Notes: a model not told the origin generated them from the sequence alone. Counted from the stretch's first letter, positions 1-7,267 are shown. The stretch: DNA of 8,144 bases from Alphaproteobacteria bacterium (GCA_900769705.1 CAAGHP010000018.1:1-8144); one strand, 5' to 3'. Numbers and translations are program-made.

Positions 1-86
1 CAGAATTTTGCGTTTTTTTGCAATAACTATTTAACTTTACGCTATTTTTTTCACAATTCTGTAACAATCGGAAAAGGGCTGTTTTT

Positions 87-126
87 GTGTGTAAAAAAAA
101 CGGTCGTTTTTTTTACACACTTTTTT
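87..126 (+). terminator. Rho-independent terminator of a gene left of the window
   Basis: A perfect inverted repeat has left arm GTGTGTAAAAAAAAC (87-101) and right arm GTTTTTTTTACACAC (106-120), with a 4-base loop (102-105). It is followed directly by six T residues (121-126). A stable stem followed by a U-tract is the usual form of an intrinsic terminator read on the plus strand. The minus-strand reading has no matching U-tract after the stem, so it is probably one-directional. The gene it ends is not in the window, since no convincing coding sequence is seen in 1-86. It also separates the murJ operon from upstream transcription. Confidence 0.75.
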
Positions 127-172
127 ACTCCTTAACCTTTTGTTTTATTTTAATTTTGGTCAAAAAAACATT

Positions 173-204
173 TTGTTGTTATCAACATTTTTTTTTATTA
201 TACA
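173..204 (+). promoter_or_regulatory. Candidate sigma70-type promoter of the murJ operon
   Basis: TTGTTG (173-178) and TATTAT (196-201) are separated by 17 bases, a good -35/-10 arrangement. An alternative pair shifted by three bases, TTGTTA (176-181) and TATACA (199-204), also has 17-base spacing. Either would start transcription at about 208-211 and give a leader of about 50 bases before murJ. A 14-bp palindrome, TGTTG-TTAT-CAACA (174-187), overlaps the -35 region and could be an operator or chance. The region is very T-rich, so chance matches are common. No experimental start site is known. Confidence 0.45.
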
Positions 205-261
205 AGACCGGCAAAGCAAGCTATTTTATTGGTAAATAAAATGAAAAAATAAAGAGGAAAA

Positions 262-1833
262 ATGTCGTTATTTAAATCTGTCGCCACTTTTGGCGGATTA
301 ACGCTGGTCAGCCGGATTACCGGTTTTTTGCGAGATATGGTTTTAGCTAATTTTTTGGGTGCCGGAGCTATTTCGGACGCATTTGTCGTGGCTTTCAAAT
401 TGCCGAATTTATTCCGCAGCCTGTTTGCTGAAGGCGCGTTTACCAGCGCTTTTGTGCCGCTTTTTTCGCAAAAATTGGTGGCCGAGGGCAAAAAGCGCTC
501 CGTTTTTTTTGCCGCGCAGGCAATTTCTGTATTAGTTTTGTTTGTCGGCGCTTTTGTACTGGCTTTTGAAATTTTTATGCCTTATGTGGTGGAAATTTTA
601 GCGCCGGGGTTTCGTTCCGAACCGGAAAAATTAACACTTGCTACTCAGCTTTGCCGCATAACATTCCCGTTTTTGCTGCTGATTTCTTTAGTCTCATTTC
701 AAGGCGGCATTCTAAATTCATTTGAAAAGTTTGCAGCTCCGGCTACCGCTCCGATTATCCTTAATCTGATGATGATTTTTGCCGTTTTCCTGTTTGTGCC
801 GTTTACTCCGACACCGGCTCACGGCTTTGCTTTAGGCATAACCTCGGCAGGACTGCTGGAAGTTTTGTGGCTGCGGCACTTTTTGCGTAAGATAGATATT
901 AAAATCCATCCGTATCTGCATATCAAAAAAATTATACAGAATCCGGAAATAAAAACATTGTTCAAACGTATTGCTCCGGGTGTGGTAGGCGCCGGAATTT
1001 ATCAAATAAATATGGCGGTTGACACTATTTTGGTTTCATTGGTCGGCACCGGAGCCATTTCTTGGCTTTATTACGCCAACCGCTTGCAGCAGCTTCCTTT
1101 GGGCGTTATCGGCGCAGCTATCAGTGTGGCTTTATTGCCAATTCTTTCAAAATATCTCAAAGAACAGCAGATTGATGAAGCCCGCCGCACTCAGGACAAA
1201 GCCGTCGAATATGGCCTGCTGTTGTCGCTGCCGGCGGCAATTTTGCTGATTGTTTTGGCCGAACCGATTGTCTGCCTGCTCTTTCAACATGGTAAATTTT
1301 TACCAAGCGACGCTGTAAAAACTGCATACGCAGTAATTGCCTATTCAGTAGGGCTGCCGTGCTATGTGATGACCAAAGCGCTGATGCCGAATTTTTTTGC
1401 CCGCGGTGATACCGTTACTCCGGTAAAATACAGCGCCGTTGTTTTTATTACCAACTTAGTGTTTATTCTGCTGCTGATGCACGATTTCGGACATATCGGC
1501 ATTGCCGGCGCCACCACGATTGCTGCTTTTGTTTCGCTGCTGCAATATATTATCGGACTAAAAAAACGAGGCTATTGGCAATGTTCCCGTCAGCTTTTGG
1601 GTAAAATCATGCGAATAACGCTGGTATCAGTTTTAACCGGCGCTGCCGCTCTGGGCGGACGTTTGCTGCTCAACCATCTTTCGCCGGATTGGATTTATGG
1701 TTCAAAATGGCTGCTTTTGCTCTATCTCTGCATTCTTGGTATCTTTGCGCTTGCAATTTTTCTGATTTCAGCTAGAATATTCAAAGTGATAGATTTTGCT
1801 GATATTATCCGATTACTGCGGAGAAAAAAATAA
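262..1833 (+). CDS. murJ: MurJ (MviN) lipid II flippase
   Basis: This is an inner-membrane flippase of the MOP superfamily. It moves the lipid-linked peptidoglycan precursor lipid II from the cytoplasmic to the periplasmic face. The 523 residues match the family's usual length (about 510) and are hydrophobic throughout, consistent with 14 membrane helices. The N-terminus is typical: the functionally important charged residues of E. coli MurJ are present at the same numbers (R18, R24, D39, R52), with the motifs DAFVVAFKLPNLFR and FAEGAFTSAFVP. The later SWLYYANRLQQLPLGVIG block (about 267-284) carries R274, the counterpart of E. coli R270. The residue before it is Asn where E. coli has Asp. 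The start is set by AGAGGA at 253-258, three bases before the ATG, which is rather close. An ATG at 241 runs into a stop after three codons. It is the first gene of a six-gene operon, and its stop codon overlaps the next start by one base. Confidence 0.96.
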   Translation: MSLFKSVATFGGLTLVSRITGFLRDMVLANFLGAGAISDAFVVAFKLPNLFRSLFAEGAFTSAFVPLFSQKLVAEGKKRSVFFAAQAISVLVLFVGAFVLAFEIFMPYVVEILAPGFRSEPEKLTLATQLCRITFPFLLLISLVSFQGGILNSFEKFAAPATAPIILNLMMIFAVFLFVPFTPTPAHGFALGITSAGLLEVLWLRHFLRKIDIKIHPYLHIKKIIQNPEIKTLFKRIAPGVVGAGIYQINMAVDTILVSLVGTGAISWLYYANRLQQLPLGVIGAAISVALLPILSKYLKEQQIDEARRTQDKAVEYGLLLSLPAAILLIVLAEPIVCLLFQHGKFLPSDAVKTAYAVIAYSVGLPCYVMTKALMPNFFARGDTVTPVKYSAVVFITNLVFILLLMHDFGHIGIAGATTIAAFVSLLQYIIGLKKRGYWQCSRQLLGKIMRITLVSVLTGAAALGGRLLLNHLSPDWIYGSKWLLLLYLCILGIFALAIFLISARIFKVIDFADIIRLLRRKK

Positions 1834-2909
1834 TGGATAAGGCTCGTTTGCTTGATTTTGCTCAAAAAATAAAAAATATGGCCAAACACGGCTTGGAATA
1901 TTTGCGCGGCATAAACATTCGCGAACGGCTGCAAATTTTATGGATAAACATAAAAAATCTAAAACCCCGTAAACTCCGCCGTTTATACAAAAGAATCAGT
2001 AAAAAAATATCTTCATCATGGAAAATGCTTCTGAGCGCCGGCAGCTGCTTTTTGTTTGTTTATTATGTGCTAGGCAGCATGTTTGTAGAAAATATGGATG
2101 TAACCAGCGGCTATCAGCTGCCTAAAAACAATCAGCATAAATCAGAAATTGCCAACACCTTGGCCTTTTTAATCAATCGGGAAATCGACAGCAAAATGTG
2201 GACACCGAATCTACCGATTATTTTTCCGGCTTACGTTCTGGATAATATGCCAAACTTTCAAACAGGTATAATGGCATCAGTGCGGGACGGCGCAATAACG
2301 CTTAAAAACTTTGTTAATAAAACGGCCGAACAGCAAAAAAATACCAAAAAAGCCGAAGAACTGCTGAGATATCCCCCGCATATCTGGCTGATGTCTAAAA
2401 AAGGCTCATTCGGGCTGGCACCGTCGGCCAATGCTCAATACCGTAAAGCCCGCAGCGAGCTTTTGAAATTTAATAAAGCCGACTTTACTATATATTACTC
2501 CGATTTTGAAACATATCTGCGGAAGCTGTCTAATGCTTTGCGGCTGCTGATTCAAAAAAATGACAGTCAAGTCATTGAACATTCTGCTTCTTTACTGGAT
2601 ACAAAGGCTGATGATGTGTTTTATAAAACCCGCGGTTATGCATTTGGTGCTTGGCAAATTGCCCGCGCGGCCGGTTTTGACTTTAAGCCACTGATTGTGC
2701 AGAACGATATTTATACCGAATGGACATATTTGTTGTCATATTTACAAAAAGCCGCTGAATTCAGGCCGCTGATGGTTCGAAACGGAAAACCGGACGGAAT
2801 ATTCGGCGCCAACCATCTGATTGTGCAAAACTATTACTTGGAGCGTGCACTGGTTGCCGTCTCACAAATTCAAACCAAATTGCAGGAAAAAAATGCTCAT
2901 AAAAATTGA
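1833..2909 (+). CDS. DUF2333 family membrane-anchored protein
   Basis: The function is unknown, but the family is recognisable as DUF2333 (Pfam PF10095), a proteobacterial family. The 358 residues begin with a very basic amphipathic region (1-63). A single membrane helix follows (about 64-84), then a soluble domain. Family-like blocks are the LDNMPNFQTGI motif (136-146), SANAQYRKARSELLKFN (198-214), FYKTRGYAFGAWQIARAAGFDF (263-284, approximate) and the NG..DGIFGANHL stretch (317-329). With one helix and basic residues before it, the C-terminal domain is probably periplasmic. The start is supported by CGGAG (1819-1823), nine bases upstream. The ATG overlaps the murJ stop (TAATG), implying coupled translation. 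Its place between MurJ and a Bax-type protein suggests an envelope role, which is inference only. The 3' end overlaps nfu by 17 bases. Confidence 0.85.
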   Translation: MDKARLLDFAQKIKNMAKHGLEYLRGINIRERLQILWINIKNLKPRKLRRLYKRISKKISSSWKMLLSAGSCFLFVYYVLGSMFVENMDVTSGYQLPKNNQHKSEIANTLAFLINREIDSKMWTPNLPIIFPAYVLDNMPNFQTGIMASVRDGAITLKNFVNKTAEQQKNTKKAEELLRYPPHIWLMSKKGSFGLAPSANAQYRKARSELLKFNKADFTIYYSDFETYLRKLSNALRLLIQKNDSQVIEHSASLLDTKADDVFYKTRGYAFGAWQIARAAGFDFKPLIVQNDIYTEWTYLLSYLQKAAEFRPLMVRNGKPDGIFGANHLIVQNYYLERALVAVSQIQTKLQEKNAHKN

Positions 2910-3417
2910 AGATTTAACCCCGAAACATATCATAAATTTTTATCCGCCGCGAAAATTATGCCGTGCTAATCAGGCTAAATTGTTTGGAGCAGACTCTGTT
3001 GACAAGCCACAGATTGTGCAGAATATTTTTGATATAAGCGGAGTTGAGCGCTGTTTAGTCTCAGATACTTTGCTAAGTATTTTTTACAAAGAATCTGCGG
3101 CTAAAGATGATTTATGCGCTTTGGTTTTAGCGGAATTGGATGATTATTTAAGCACTAGTCCGCAGGAACAGGATTTTATAAGCGCCGCGGCAGATATTGA
3201 TTTTATTGAAGCTCTGGCAGATGCGTTTATCCGACCTACTCTCAACCGCGATAAAGGCGACATATCCATAATATCTTATCAGAACAACAGCTTATTGTTG
3301 CAATTTACCGGCCACTGTGCCGGCTGTCCTTATGCGCAAAATACACTAAATAATGTTATTGCCGGATGCTTCAGGCAATATATTCCACAGCTGAAAGATA
3401 TTCAGGTAAAGGCTTAA
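2893..3417 (+). CDS. nfu: Nfu/NifU-type Fe-S cluster scaffold protein
   Basis: This is a likely cytoplasmic scaffold or carrier that holds an Fe-S cluster and passes it to target proteins. The 174 residues show two parts. An Nfu N-terminal domain (about 1-87) starts MLIKIEDLTPKHIINFYPPR, a diverged form of the family's TPNPNTLKF opening. A NifU C-terminal domain (about 100-174) carries the cluster-binding CxxC as GHCAGCP (C142, C145). The reading frame is open from 2821, but the start at 2893 is preferred: AGGA (2884-2887) precedes it with good spacing, and the first residues align with the Nfu N-terminal domain. The upstream part would only overlap the DUF2333 gene. In many alphaproteobacteria an nfu gene follows murJ closely, often with trpS and a stress-protein gene between; here DUF2333 takes that place. 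It ends one base before the next ATG. Confidence 0.9.
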   Translation: MLIKIEDLTPKHIINFYPPRKLCRANQAKLFGADSVDKPQIVQNIFDISGVERCLVSDTLLSIFYKESAAKDDLCALVLAELDDYLSTSPQEQDFISAAADIDFIEALADAFIRPTLNRDKGDISIISYQNNSLLLQFTGHCAGCPYAQNTLNNVIAGCFRQYIPQLKDIQVKA

Positions 3418-3418
3418 A

Positions 3419-4309
3419 ATGATAATACACGCACTGATATGTTTGTTTTTTTTACTCTTTTCCATAACTGCCGATGCACGACTGATTACAGAAAAAAGAG
3501 ACGGTGCACTGTATGTAAAATCTGCCGATATGCAAGAAACGCAGCAGCTGTTTGAACAATATAAATTTGATAAATTTACCAAACTGAATGCCAAATATCC
3601 ACGGATTTATTTTTTAAAACTTCCTGAGAACTGGGAGACAATTCCGGAAAGCGATGAAAAGCACCTCGTGTTTTTGAAAATTATGCTGCCGCTGGTTCTG
3701 CATGAAAATGAAAAAGTATTAGCCGAACGCAAAAATATTGAAAATATGCTACAGAAAATTAAAAATGGCGCCGATCTCTCTGCTCCGGAACAAAGTGTTT
3801 TAGACAATTTAGCTCAAAAATACGATGCGTTTACACGCCTGAAAGGCAAAGAAAAAAACATTGTTTTGCTGCATCAGCTTTTAGACAAGGTTGATGCGAT
3901 TCCTCCGTCCGTATTGCTTGCCACCGCTGGAATTTACAGCAACTGGGGAACATCTCGCTTGGCATTGCACGCCAACTCTCTATATTTGCAAGAAGTATGG
4001 TACGGAGGACAAGGACTGAAACCGCTGGACGATCCTGATGCCGATTATCGTTATAAAGTTTACAGCACTTTGTCAGAAGGAATTGCCGACCACCTGTTGA
4101 AATTAAATTCAAGCGTCAACTATGAATATCTGCGAAAATCACGCACTACTGCCCGCAAAATAGAACGCCCGCTTTACGGTCCACAAATAGCAGCCACCAT
4201 GCTACTTGATAACAATCTGAAAAATATTGCAGGAATGATTGACTATACTTTTTCATATTATCAACTGCAAAATACTGACTATAAAGCTCAGCTGGAGGAT
4301 ATACAATGA
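3419..4309 (+). CDS. Bax-family exported glucosaminidase-like protein, catalytic Glu missing
   Basis: The 296 residues have a probable Sec signal peptide (MIIHALICLFFLLFSITADA, cleavage near 20/21), so the product is exported. The rest resembles E. coli Bax and related proteins with the glucosaminidase fold (Pfam PF01832). There is a helical N-terminal part with LPLVLHENEKVLAER (about 90-104). The core follows as IPPSVLLATAGIYSNWGTSR (161-180), then YKVYSTLSEGIADHLLKLN (212-230) and NYEYLRKSR (234-242). Active relatives read ES-WGTS at the core, where the Glu is the catalytic acid. Here that position is Tyr173 (codon TAC), followed by S174, N175 and W176. The fold appears kept but the hydrolase activity is probably lost, so the protein may bind glycan or partners instead. 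The start is supported by AAAGG (3408-3412). The gene ends in a 4-base ATGA overlap with the hydrolase gene. Confidence 0.8.
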   Translation: MIIHALICLFFLLFSITADARLITEKRDGALYVKSADMQETQQLFEQYKFDKFTKLNAKYPRIYFLKLPENWETIPESDEKHLVFLKIMLPLVLHENEKVLAERKNIENMLQKIKNGADLSAPEQSVLDNLAQKYDAFTRLKGKEKNIVLLHQLLDKVDAIPPSVLLATAGIYSNWGTSRLALHANSLYLQEVWYGGQGLKPLDDPDADYRYKVYSTLSEGIADHLLKLNSSVNYEYLRKSRTTARKIERPLYGPQIAATMLLDNNLKNIAGMIDYTFSYYQLQNTDYKAQLEDIQ

Positions 4310-5022
4310 CGCTGCAAATCCGCCCTATCTTATGCAATGCCGGATATATGGATAATTATGCCTATCTGATTACCGATGAAAATACCAATACTTCCGCTAT
4401 TGTTGATGCGGCCGAAGAAATTGCGATTGTAAATTTTTGCCGCACGCAAAATATCACTCCTCAATATATTTTGACAACGCATCATCATAAAGACCATACA
4501 AATGCCAATTTAGCTCTGAAAAAGCGTTTTCAAGCGCAAATTATCGGCTCTGCGGCGGAGGCCGAAAAAATTCCGGGGCTGGATATAGCTTTGAGTGACG
4601 GCGACACTTTTAATTTAGGCAATTCGAAAGCCAAAGTGATTTTGGCACCGGGACATACTGACGGACATCTGCTTTGGTATTTTTCCAAGGATAAGGCGTT
4701 GTTTACCGGAGATGTGCTGTTCAACTTATGCATAGGCGGTTTGTTTGAAGGAACTATGCGGCAAATGTGGCAAAGCCTGCAGAAAATAAAAGCCTTGCCG
4801 GACGACGTGCGTTTCTACCCCGGGCACGAATATACCGGTGCTTCTTTAAATTATTTGGCAGCTTCGCAGAATGAACCTGAAATTCAGCAATATTTGCAAT
4901 TTTTGGAAACTTGCCGCAAAAACAATCTGCCTCCGGTCGGAATTCCTTTGAATTTAGAAAAAAAATGCAATCCGTATTTAAAAATTGCTTCTGAAACAGA
5001 TTTTATTAACAAAATGAGTTAG
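4306..5022 (+). CDS. gloB: Glyoxalase-II-like metallo-beta-lactamase-fold hydrolase
   Basis: This is a cytoplasmic binuclear metal hydrolase of the hydroxyacylglutathione hydrolase (GloB) type, which splits S-lactoylglutathione in methylglyoxal detoxification. All metal ligands are visible: THHHKDH (H59, H61, D63, H64), H117 in PGHTDGH, D136 in FTGD and H174 in GHEYT. The family's LFEGT..QMW.SL.K..ALPDD stretch (146-167) and a C-terminal NPYLK (222-226) support GloB rather than a general MBL protein. Two things are unusual. The Lys/Arg of the CG(K/R)xFEG loop that contacts glutathione is Gly145. The protein also ends at 238, about 25 residues earlier than E. coli GloB relative to the NP motif, so the basic C-terminal (R/S)xKDxF glutathione-binding segment is absent. 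Another thioester substrate is possible. A strong GGAGG (4294-4298) lies seven bases before the ATG. The stop is three bases before the kinase start. Confidence 0.85.
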   Translation: MTLQIRPILCNAGYMDNYAYLITDENTNTSAIVDAAEEIAIVNFCRTQNITPQYILTTHHHKDHTNANLALKKRFQAQIIGSAAEAEKIPGLDIALSDGDTFNLGNSKAKVILAPGHTDGHLLWYFSKDKALFTGDVLFNLCIGGLFEGTMRQMWQSLQKIKALPDDVRFYPGHEYTGASLNYLAASQNEPEIQQYLQFLETCRKNNLPPVGIPLNLEKKCNPYLKIASETDFINKMS

Positions 5023-5025
5023 CCT

Positions 5026-6681
5026 ATGTTTATCAGTTTGAATAAAAAGATTTTATACAGCATCTTAGTTTTTTTATTTGTCATAACTTGTCTGTTTTTC
5101 TTAATCTTTATCAATTTTTATGCCCGCAACCTGAAAGACCGGCAAAATTCTTTGTATTTGCGAAACCAATATGTTGTTGATTTGCTGTATGATAACATCT
5201 CGCTGCAAAAACAGCTGGCCGAAATTTATGAAAAATATCCCAATGCTCTGCCCAAATACCGCCTGCAATCAGCATCGCAGGGCATTGACTTAACGCAGAA
5301 AGAACTGTCTAAGGAACAACAATTAAATGCAGAATTGCAAAAAAATTATAATAATAATAAAGAAGCCATAAAAGTGGGCGCGCAAATTATAGGCTTTAGT
5401 CTGTTTATTGTAGTTTTGTTTATTTTCCTTTTGATTTTTATGCTGGATTATTGGGTTATCCGTCCGATTGAAAAACTAATCGAAATAAGCCGCAAAGTAT
5501 CGCTTGGTATATTTTCGAGCCGTATCGCCCCGCAAAAAGGCCGCTTTCAAGATGAATTTGATATATTATATTCCGCTTTTAACAAAATGCTGGACAATGC
5601 CGAATATAATATTGAAGAAACAAAATCACGTGAAATCTTTTTGCAAAAGCTGATAGATGCCATCCCGGACGGTATTCGGGTAATTGACAAGAACTATAAC
5701 GTTATTATGGCCAACAGCGCTTTTCATTCTTTGCTGCACCTAAAAAAATCTTGTGTCGGACAAAAATGCTATCGCGCCTACAACCATAACTGCGAAGGGT
5801 GTCCGCAAAGACAATACGCCTGCCCGATAAAAGAACTGCTGCTTGACACCGAAAATAATATCGAGGACTTTCATACTATTCACGAAGTCGGAAAAATTCC
5901 GCTGTATCTGAATGCCACCCGCCTGCACTGGAGCAAAGGCAACGATAGCGTCTACTATATTGTAGAAGCATTCCATGACTTGAGCAATGATGTGCGCTTT
6001 TCTCATCAGCAAAAAGTTTCGTCTTTAGCTTTTCTTTCGACTTCAATTGCTCATGAAATGAAAAACAATCTCGGCGCTATTCGAATGATTTTTGAAGGAA
6101 TATTGTCAAACTACTACAGCAATGTACCTGATAACGATGACCAGAAAAAATATTTGCAAATGGCTTATAATCAGCTGGTAGAAACGATAAAAACTCCGGA
6201 ACGATTGCTGCGTCTGGCGCGTTATTCTGACAATGAAGAAGTGGAAATCAATGTGGAAGATGCCATAAAAGATATGCTGCTGATGATAGATTATGATGCC
6301 AAACGACACGGCATTGCCATAAAAACACAGCTTGAACAGAATATAAAATTTAGAGGTAACGATGCCGATTTCAAGATGATTATTTTAAATCTGTCTCAAA
6401 ATGCCATAAAAGCCATGCCAGAAGGCGGCGAGCTGTTTTTAGGCGCCCGCAGCAAAAATAATAATGTATATTTAACCATTCGCGACACAGGTATCGGCAT
6501 TGATGATGATAAGCTGAAACACATTTTTGAACCGTTTTATTCGGCAAATGACAATGCTAAAAGTTCGGGTTTAGGATTAGCCATTGTCAGCAGCCTGATA
6601 GAAAAAATGAGAGGACGCATAAGAGTAAAAAGTAAAATTGGCAAAGGCACCGAATTCAGTATACGCATACCTCTCAAATAA
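5026..6681 (+). CDS. Membrane sensor histidine kinase with HAMP and cysteine-rich PAS domain
   Basis: The 551 residues show a full sensor kinase. TM1 (about 9-32) is followed by a periplasmic segment of about 85 residues rich in Gln, Asn and Lys with coiled-coil character. TM2 (about 118-142) leads into a HAMP linker (about 143-195, WVIRPIEKLIEISR). A PAS domain (about 202-320) follows, then the dimerisation region with phospho-acceptor H343 in SIAHEMKNN, and an ATPase domain. The ATPase has an N box (NLSQNAIKAMP, 455-465), G1 (DTGIGI, 487-492), F box (FEPFY, 501-505) and G2 (SGLGLAI, 514-520). The PAS domain contains five cysteines (C243, C248, C256, C259, C266) in a pattern like CYxxxxxxxxCxxCP...CPIKE. 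Similar patterns occur in PAS kinases of anaerobic proteobacteria and suggest redox or metal sensing, unproven here. No response regulator is adjacent. No clear Shine-Dalgarno sequence precedes the ATG, so translation probably depends on coupling to the upstream gene. It is the last gene of the operon. Confidence 0.93.
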   Translation: MFISLNKKILYSILVFLFVITCLFFLIFINFYARNLKDRQNSLYLRNQYVVDLLYDNISLQKQLAEIYEKYPNALPKYRLQSASQGIDLTQKELSKEQQLNAELQKNYNNNKEAIKVGAQIIGFSLFIVVLFIFLLIFMLDYWVIRPIEKLIEISRKVSLGIFSSRIAPQKGRFQDEFDILYSAFNKMLDNAEYNIEETKSREIFLQKLIDAIPDGIRVIDKNYNVIMANSAFHSLLHLKKSCVGQKCYRAYNHNCEGCPQRQYACPIKELLLDTENNIEDFHTIHEVGKIPLYLNATRLHWSKGNDSVYYIVEAFHDLSNDVRFSHQQKVSSLAFLSTSIAHEMKNNLGAIRMIFEGILSNYYSNVPDNDDQKKYLQMAYNQLVETIKTPERLLRLARYSDNEEVEINVEDAIKDMLLMIDYDAKRHGIAIKTQLEQNIKFRGNDADFKMIILNLSQNAIKAMPEGGELFLGARSKNNNVYLTIRDTGIGIDDDKLKHIFEPFYSANDNAKSSGLGLAIVSSLIEKMRGRIRVKSKIGKGTEFSIRIPLK

Positions 6682-6705
6682 TTAAAAACCAAACATATTA
6701 AGCAT

Positions 6706-6735
6706 AAAAAAACGGAGCATTTGCCCCGTTTTTTT
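6706..6735. terminator. Bidirectional Rho-independent terminator between the kinase gene and rplQ
   Basis: AAAAAAACGG-A-GC (6706-6718) pairs with GC-C-CCGTTTTTTT (6723-6735) around an ATTT loop, with a single A/C mismatch. The T-run after the stem on the plus strand ends the murJ operon. The A-run before it gives a matching U-tract on the minus strand and ends rplQ transcription. It lies 24 bases after the kinase stop and 20 bases after the rplQ stop on the other strand, as expected for a shared terminator between convergent genes. Confidence 0.85.
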
Positions 6736-6755
6736 AACTTTACTTAAACTGAACT

Positions 6756-7211
6756 TTATTCAGCAGAAGCAGCATTTTCGGCTTTTTCAGCTTCAGCAGC
6801 GGCTGCTTTTTCGGCAGCTACACGGGCCAAATCTTTAGCGCCTTTAGCGTTTACATCGCGGTCAACCAATTCAATGATTGCCATCGGAGCGCAGTCGCCA
6901 TAACGGAAACCGGCTTTCAATACGCGGGTGTAACCGCCGTTGCGTTCTTTATAACGTTCTGCCAAAGTAGAGAACAGTTTAGAAACTACTTCATTATTGC
7001 GCAAGAAACCTGCGGCAATACGACGGCTGTTTAAGTCGCCTTTTTTAGCAAAAGTAATCATATTGTCGGCAAAAGTTCTCAATTCTTTAGCTCTTGTCAA
7101 AGTAATTGTAATTTGTTCATGTTCCAACAAAGAACTTGTCAAATTAGAGAACAAAGCTCTTCTTTGGCTTTTCGGCATACTAAATTTTTTGTGTCCATCA
7201 CCATGTCTCAT
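6756..7211 (-). CDS. rplQ: 50S ribosomal protein L17
   Basis: This is a structural protein of the large ribosomal subunit. The 151 residues match L17: the MRH start, RRALFSNLTSSLLEHEQI (17-34), TLTRAKELR (37-45), and the alphaproteobacterial-looking ERYKERNGGYTRVLKAGFRYGDCAPMAIIELVDRD region (85-119). The start at MRH is conserved in the family and preceded by AAAGGA at suitable spacing. The frame stays open 48 codons further upstream (to 7355), but that part has no L17 similarity. The N-terminus is diverged: HKKFSM stands where many L17 proteins have GRKLNR. The C-terminal tail (about 127-151) is a low-complexity Ala/Glu/Lys extension. rpoA, the usual upstream neighbour, is not here; the gene is preceded by a lipoprotein gene and a 183-base gap, so it probably has its own promoter. 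Confidence 0.97.
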   Translation of the reverse strand: MRHGDGHKKFSMPKSQRRALFSNLTSSLLEHEQITITLTRAKELRTFADNMITFAKKGDLNSRRIAAGFLRNNEVVSKLFSTLAERYKERNGGYTRVLKAGFRYGDCAPMAIIELVDRDVNAKGAKDLARVAAEKAAAAEAEKAENAASAE

Positions 7212-7267
7212 GATGTAATTCCTTTCATTTTCTCTAAAGCTTTGATGGGCAAAGCGGATAAATACAA

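Noticed and set aside
1..135. Open frame 1 from the window edge to a TAA at 133-135, possibly the end of an upstream gene
   Set aside because: It would read through the perfect terminator hairpin, is dominated by Phe and Lys from T and A tracts, and resembles no protein.
179..187. TTATCAACA, one mismatch from the DnaA box TTATCCACA
   Set aside because: A single site with a mismatch in an AT-rich promoter region, with no cluster of boxes and no origin-type genes nearby.
2821..2892. 24-codon N-terminal extension of nfu
   Set aside because: It overlaps the DUF2333 gene, has no Nfu similarity, and the ATG at 2893 has a good ribosome binding site and family-like first residues.
3831..4112. Antisense open frames inside the Bax, murJ, gloB-like and kinase genes
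   Set aside because: They lie opposite clearly conserved genes, lack ribosome binding sites and show no recognisable protein features.
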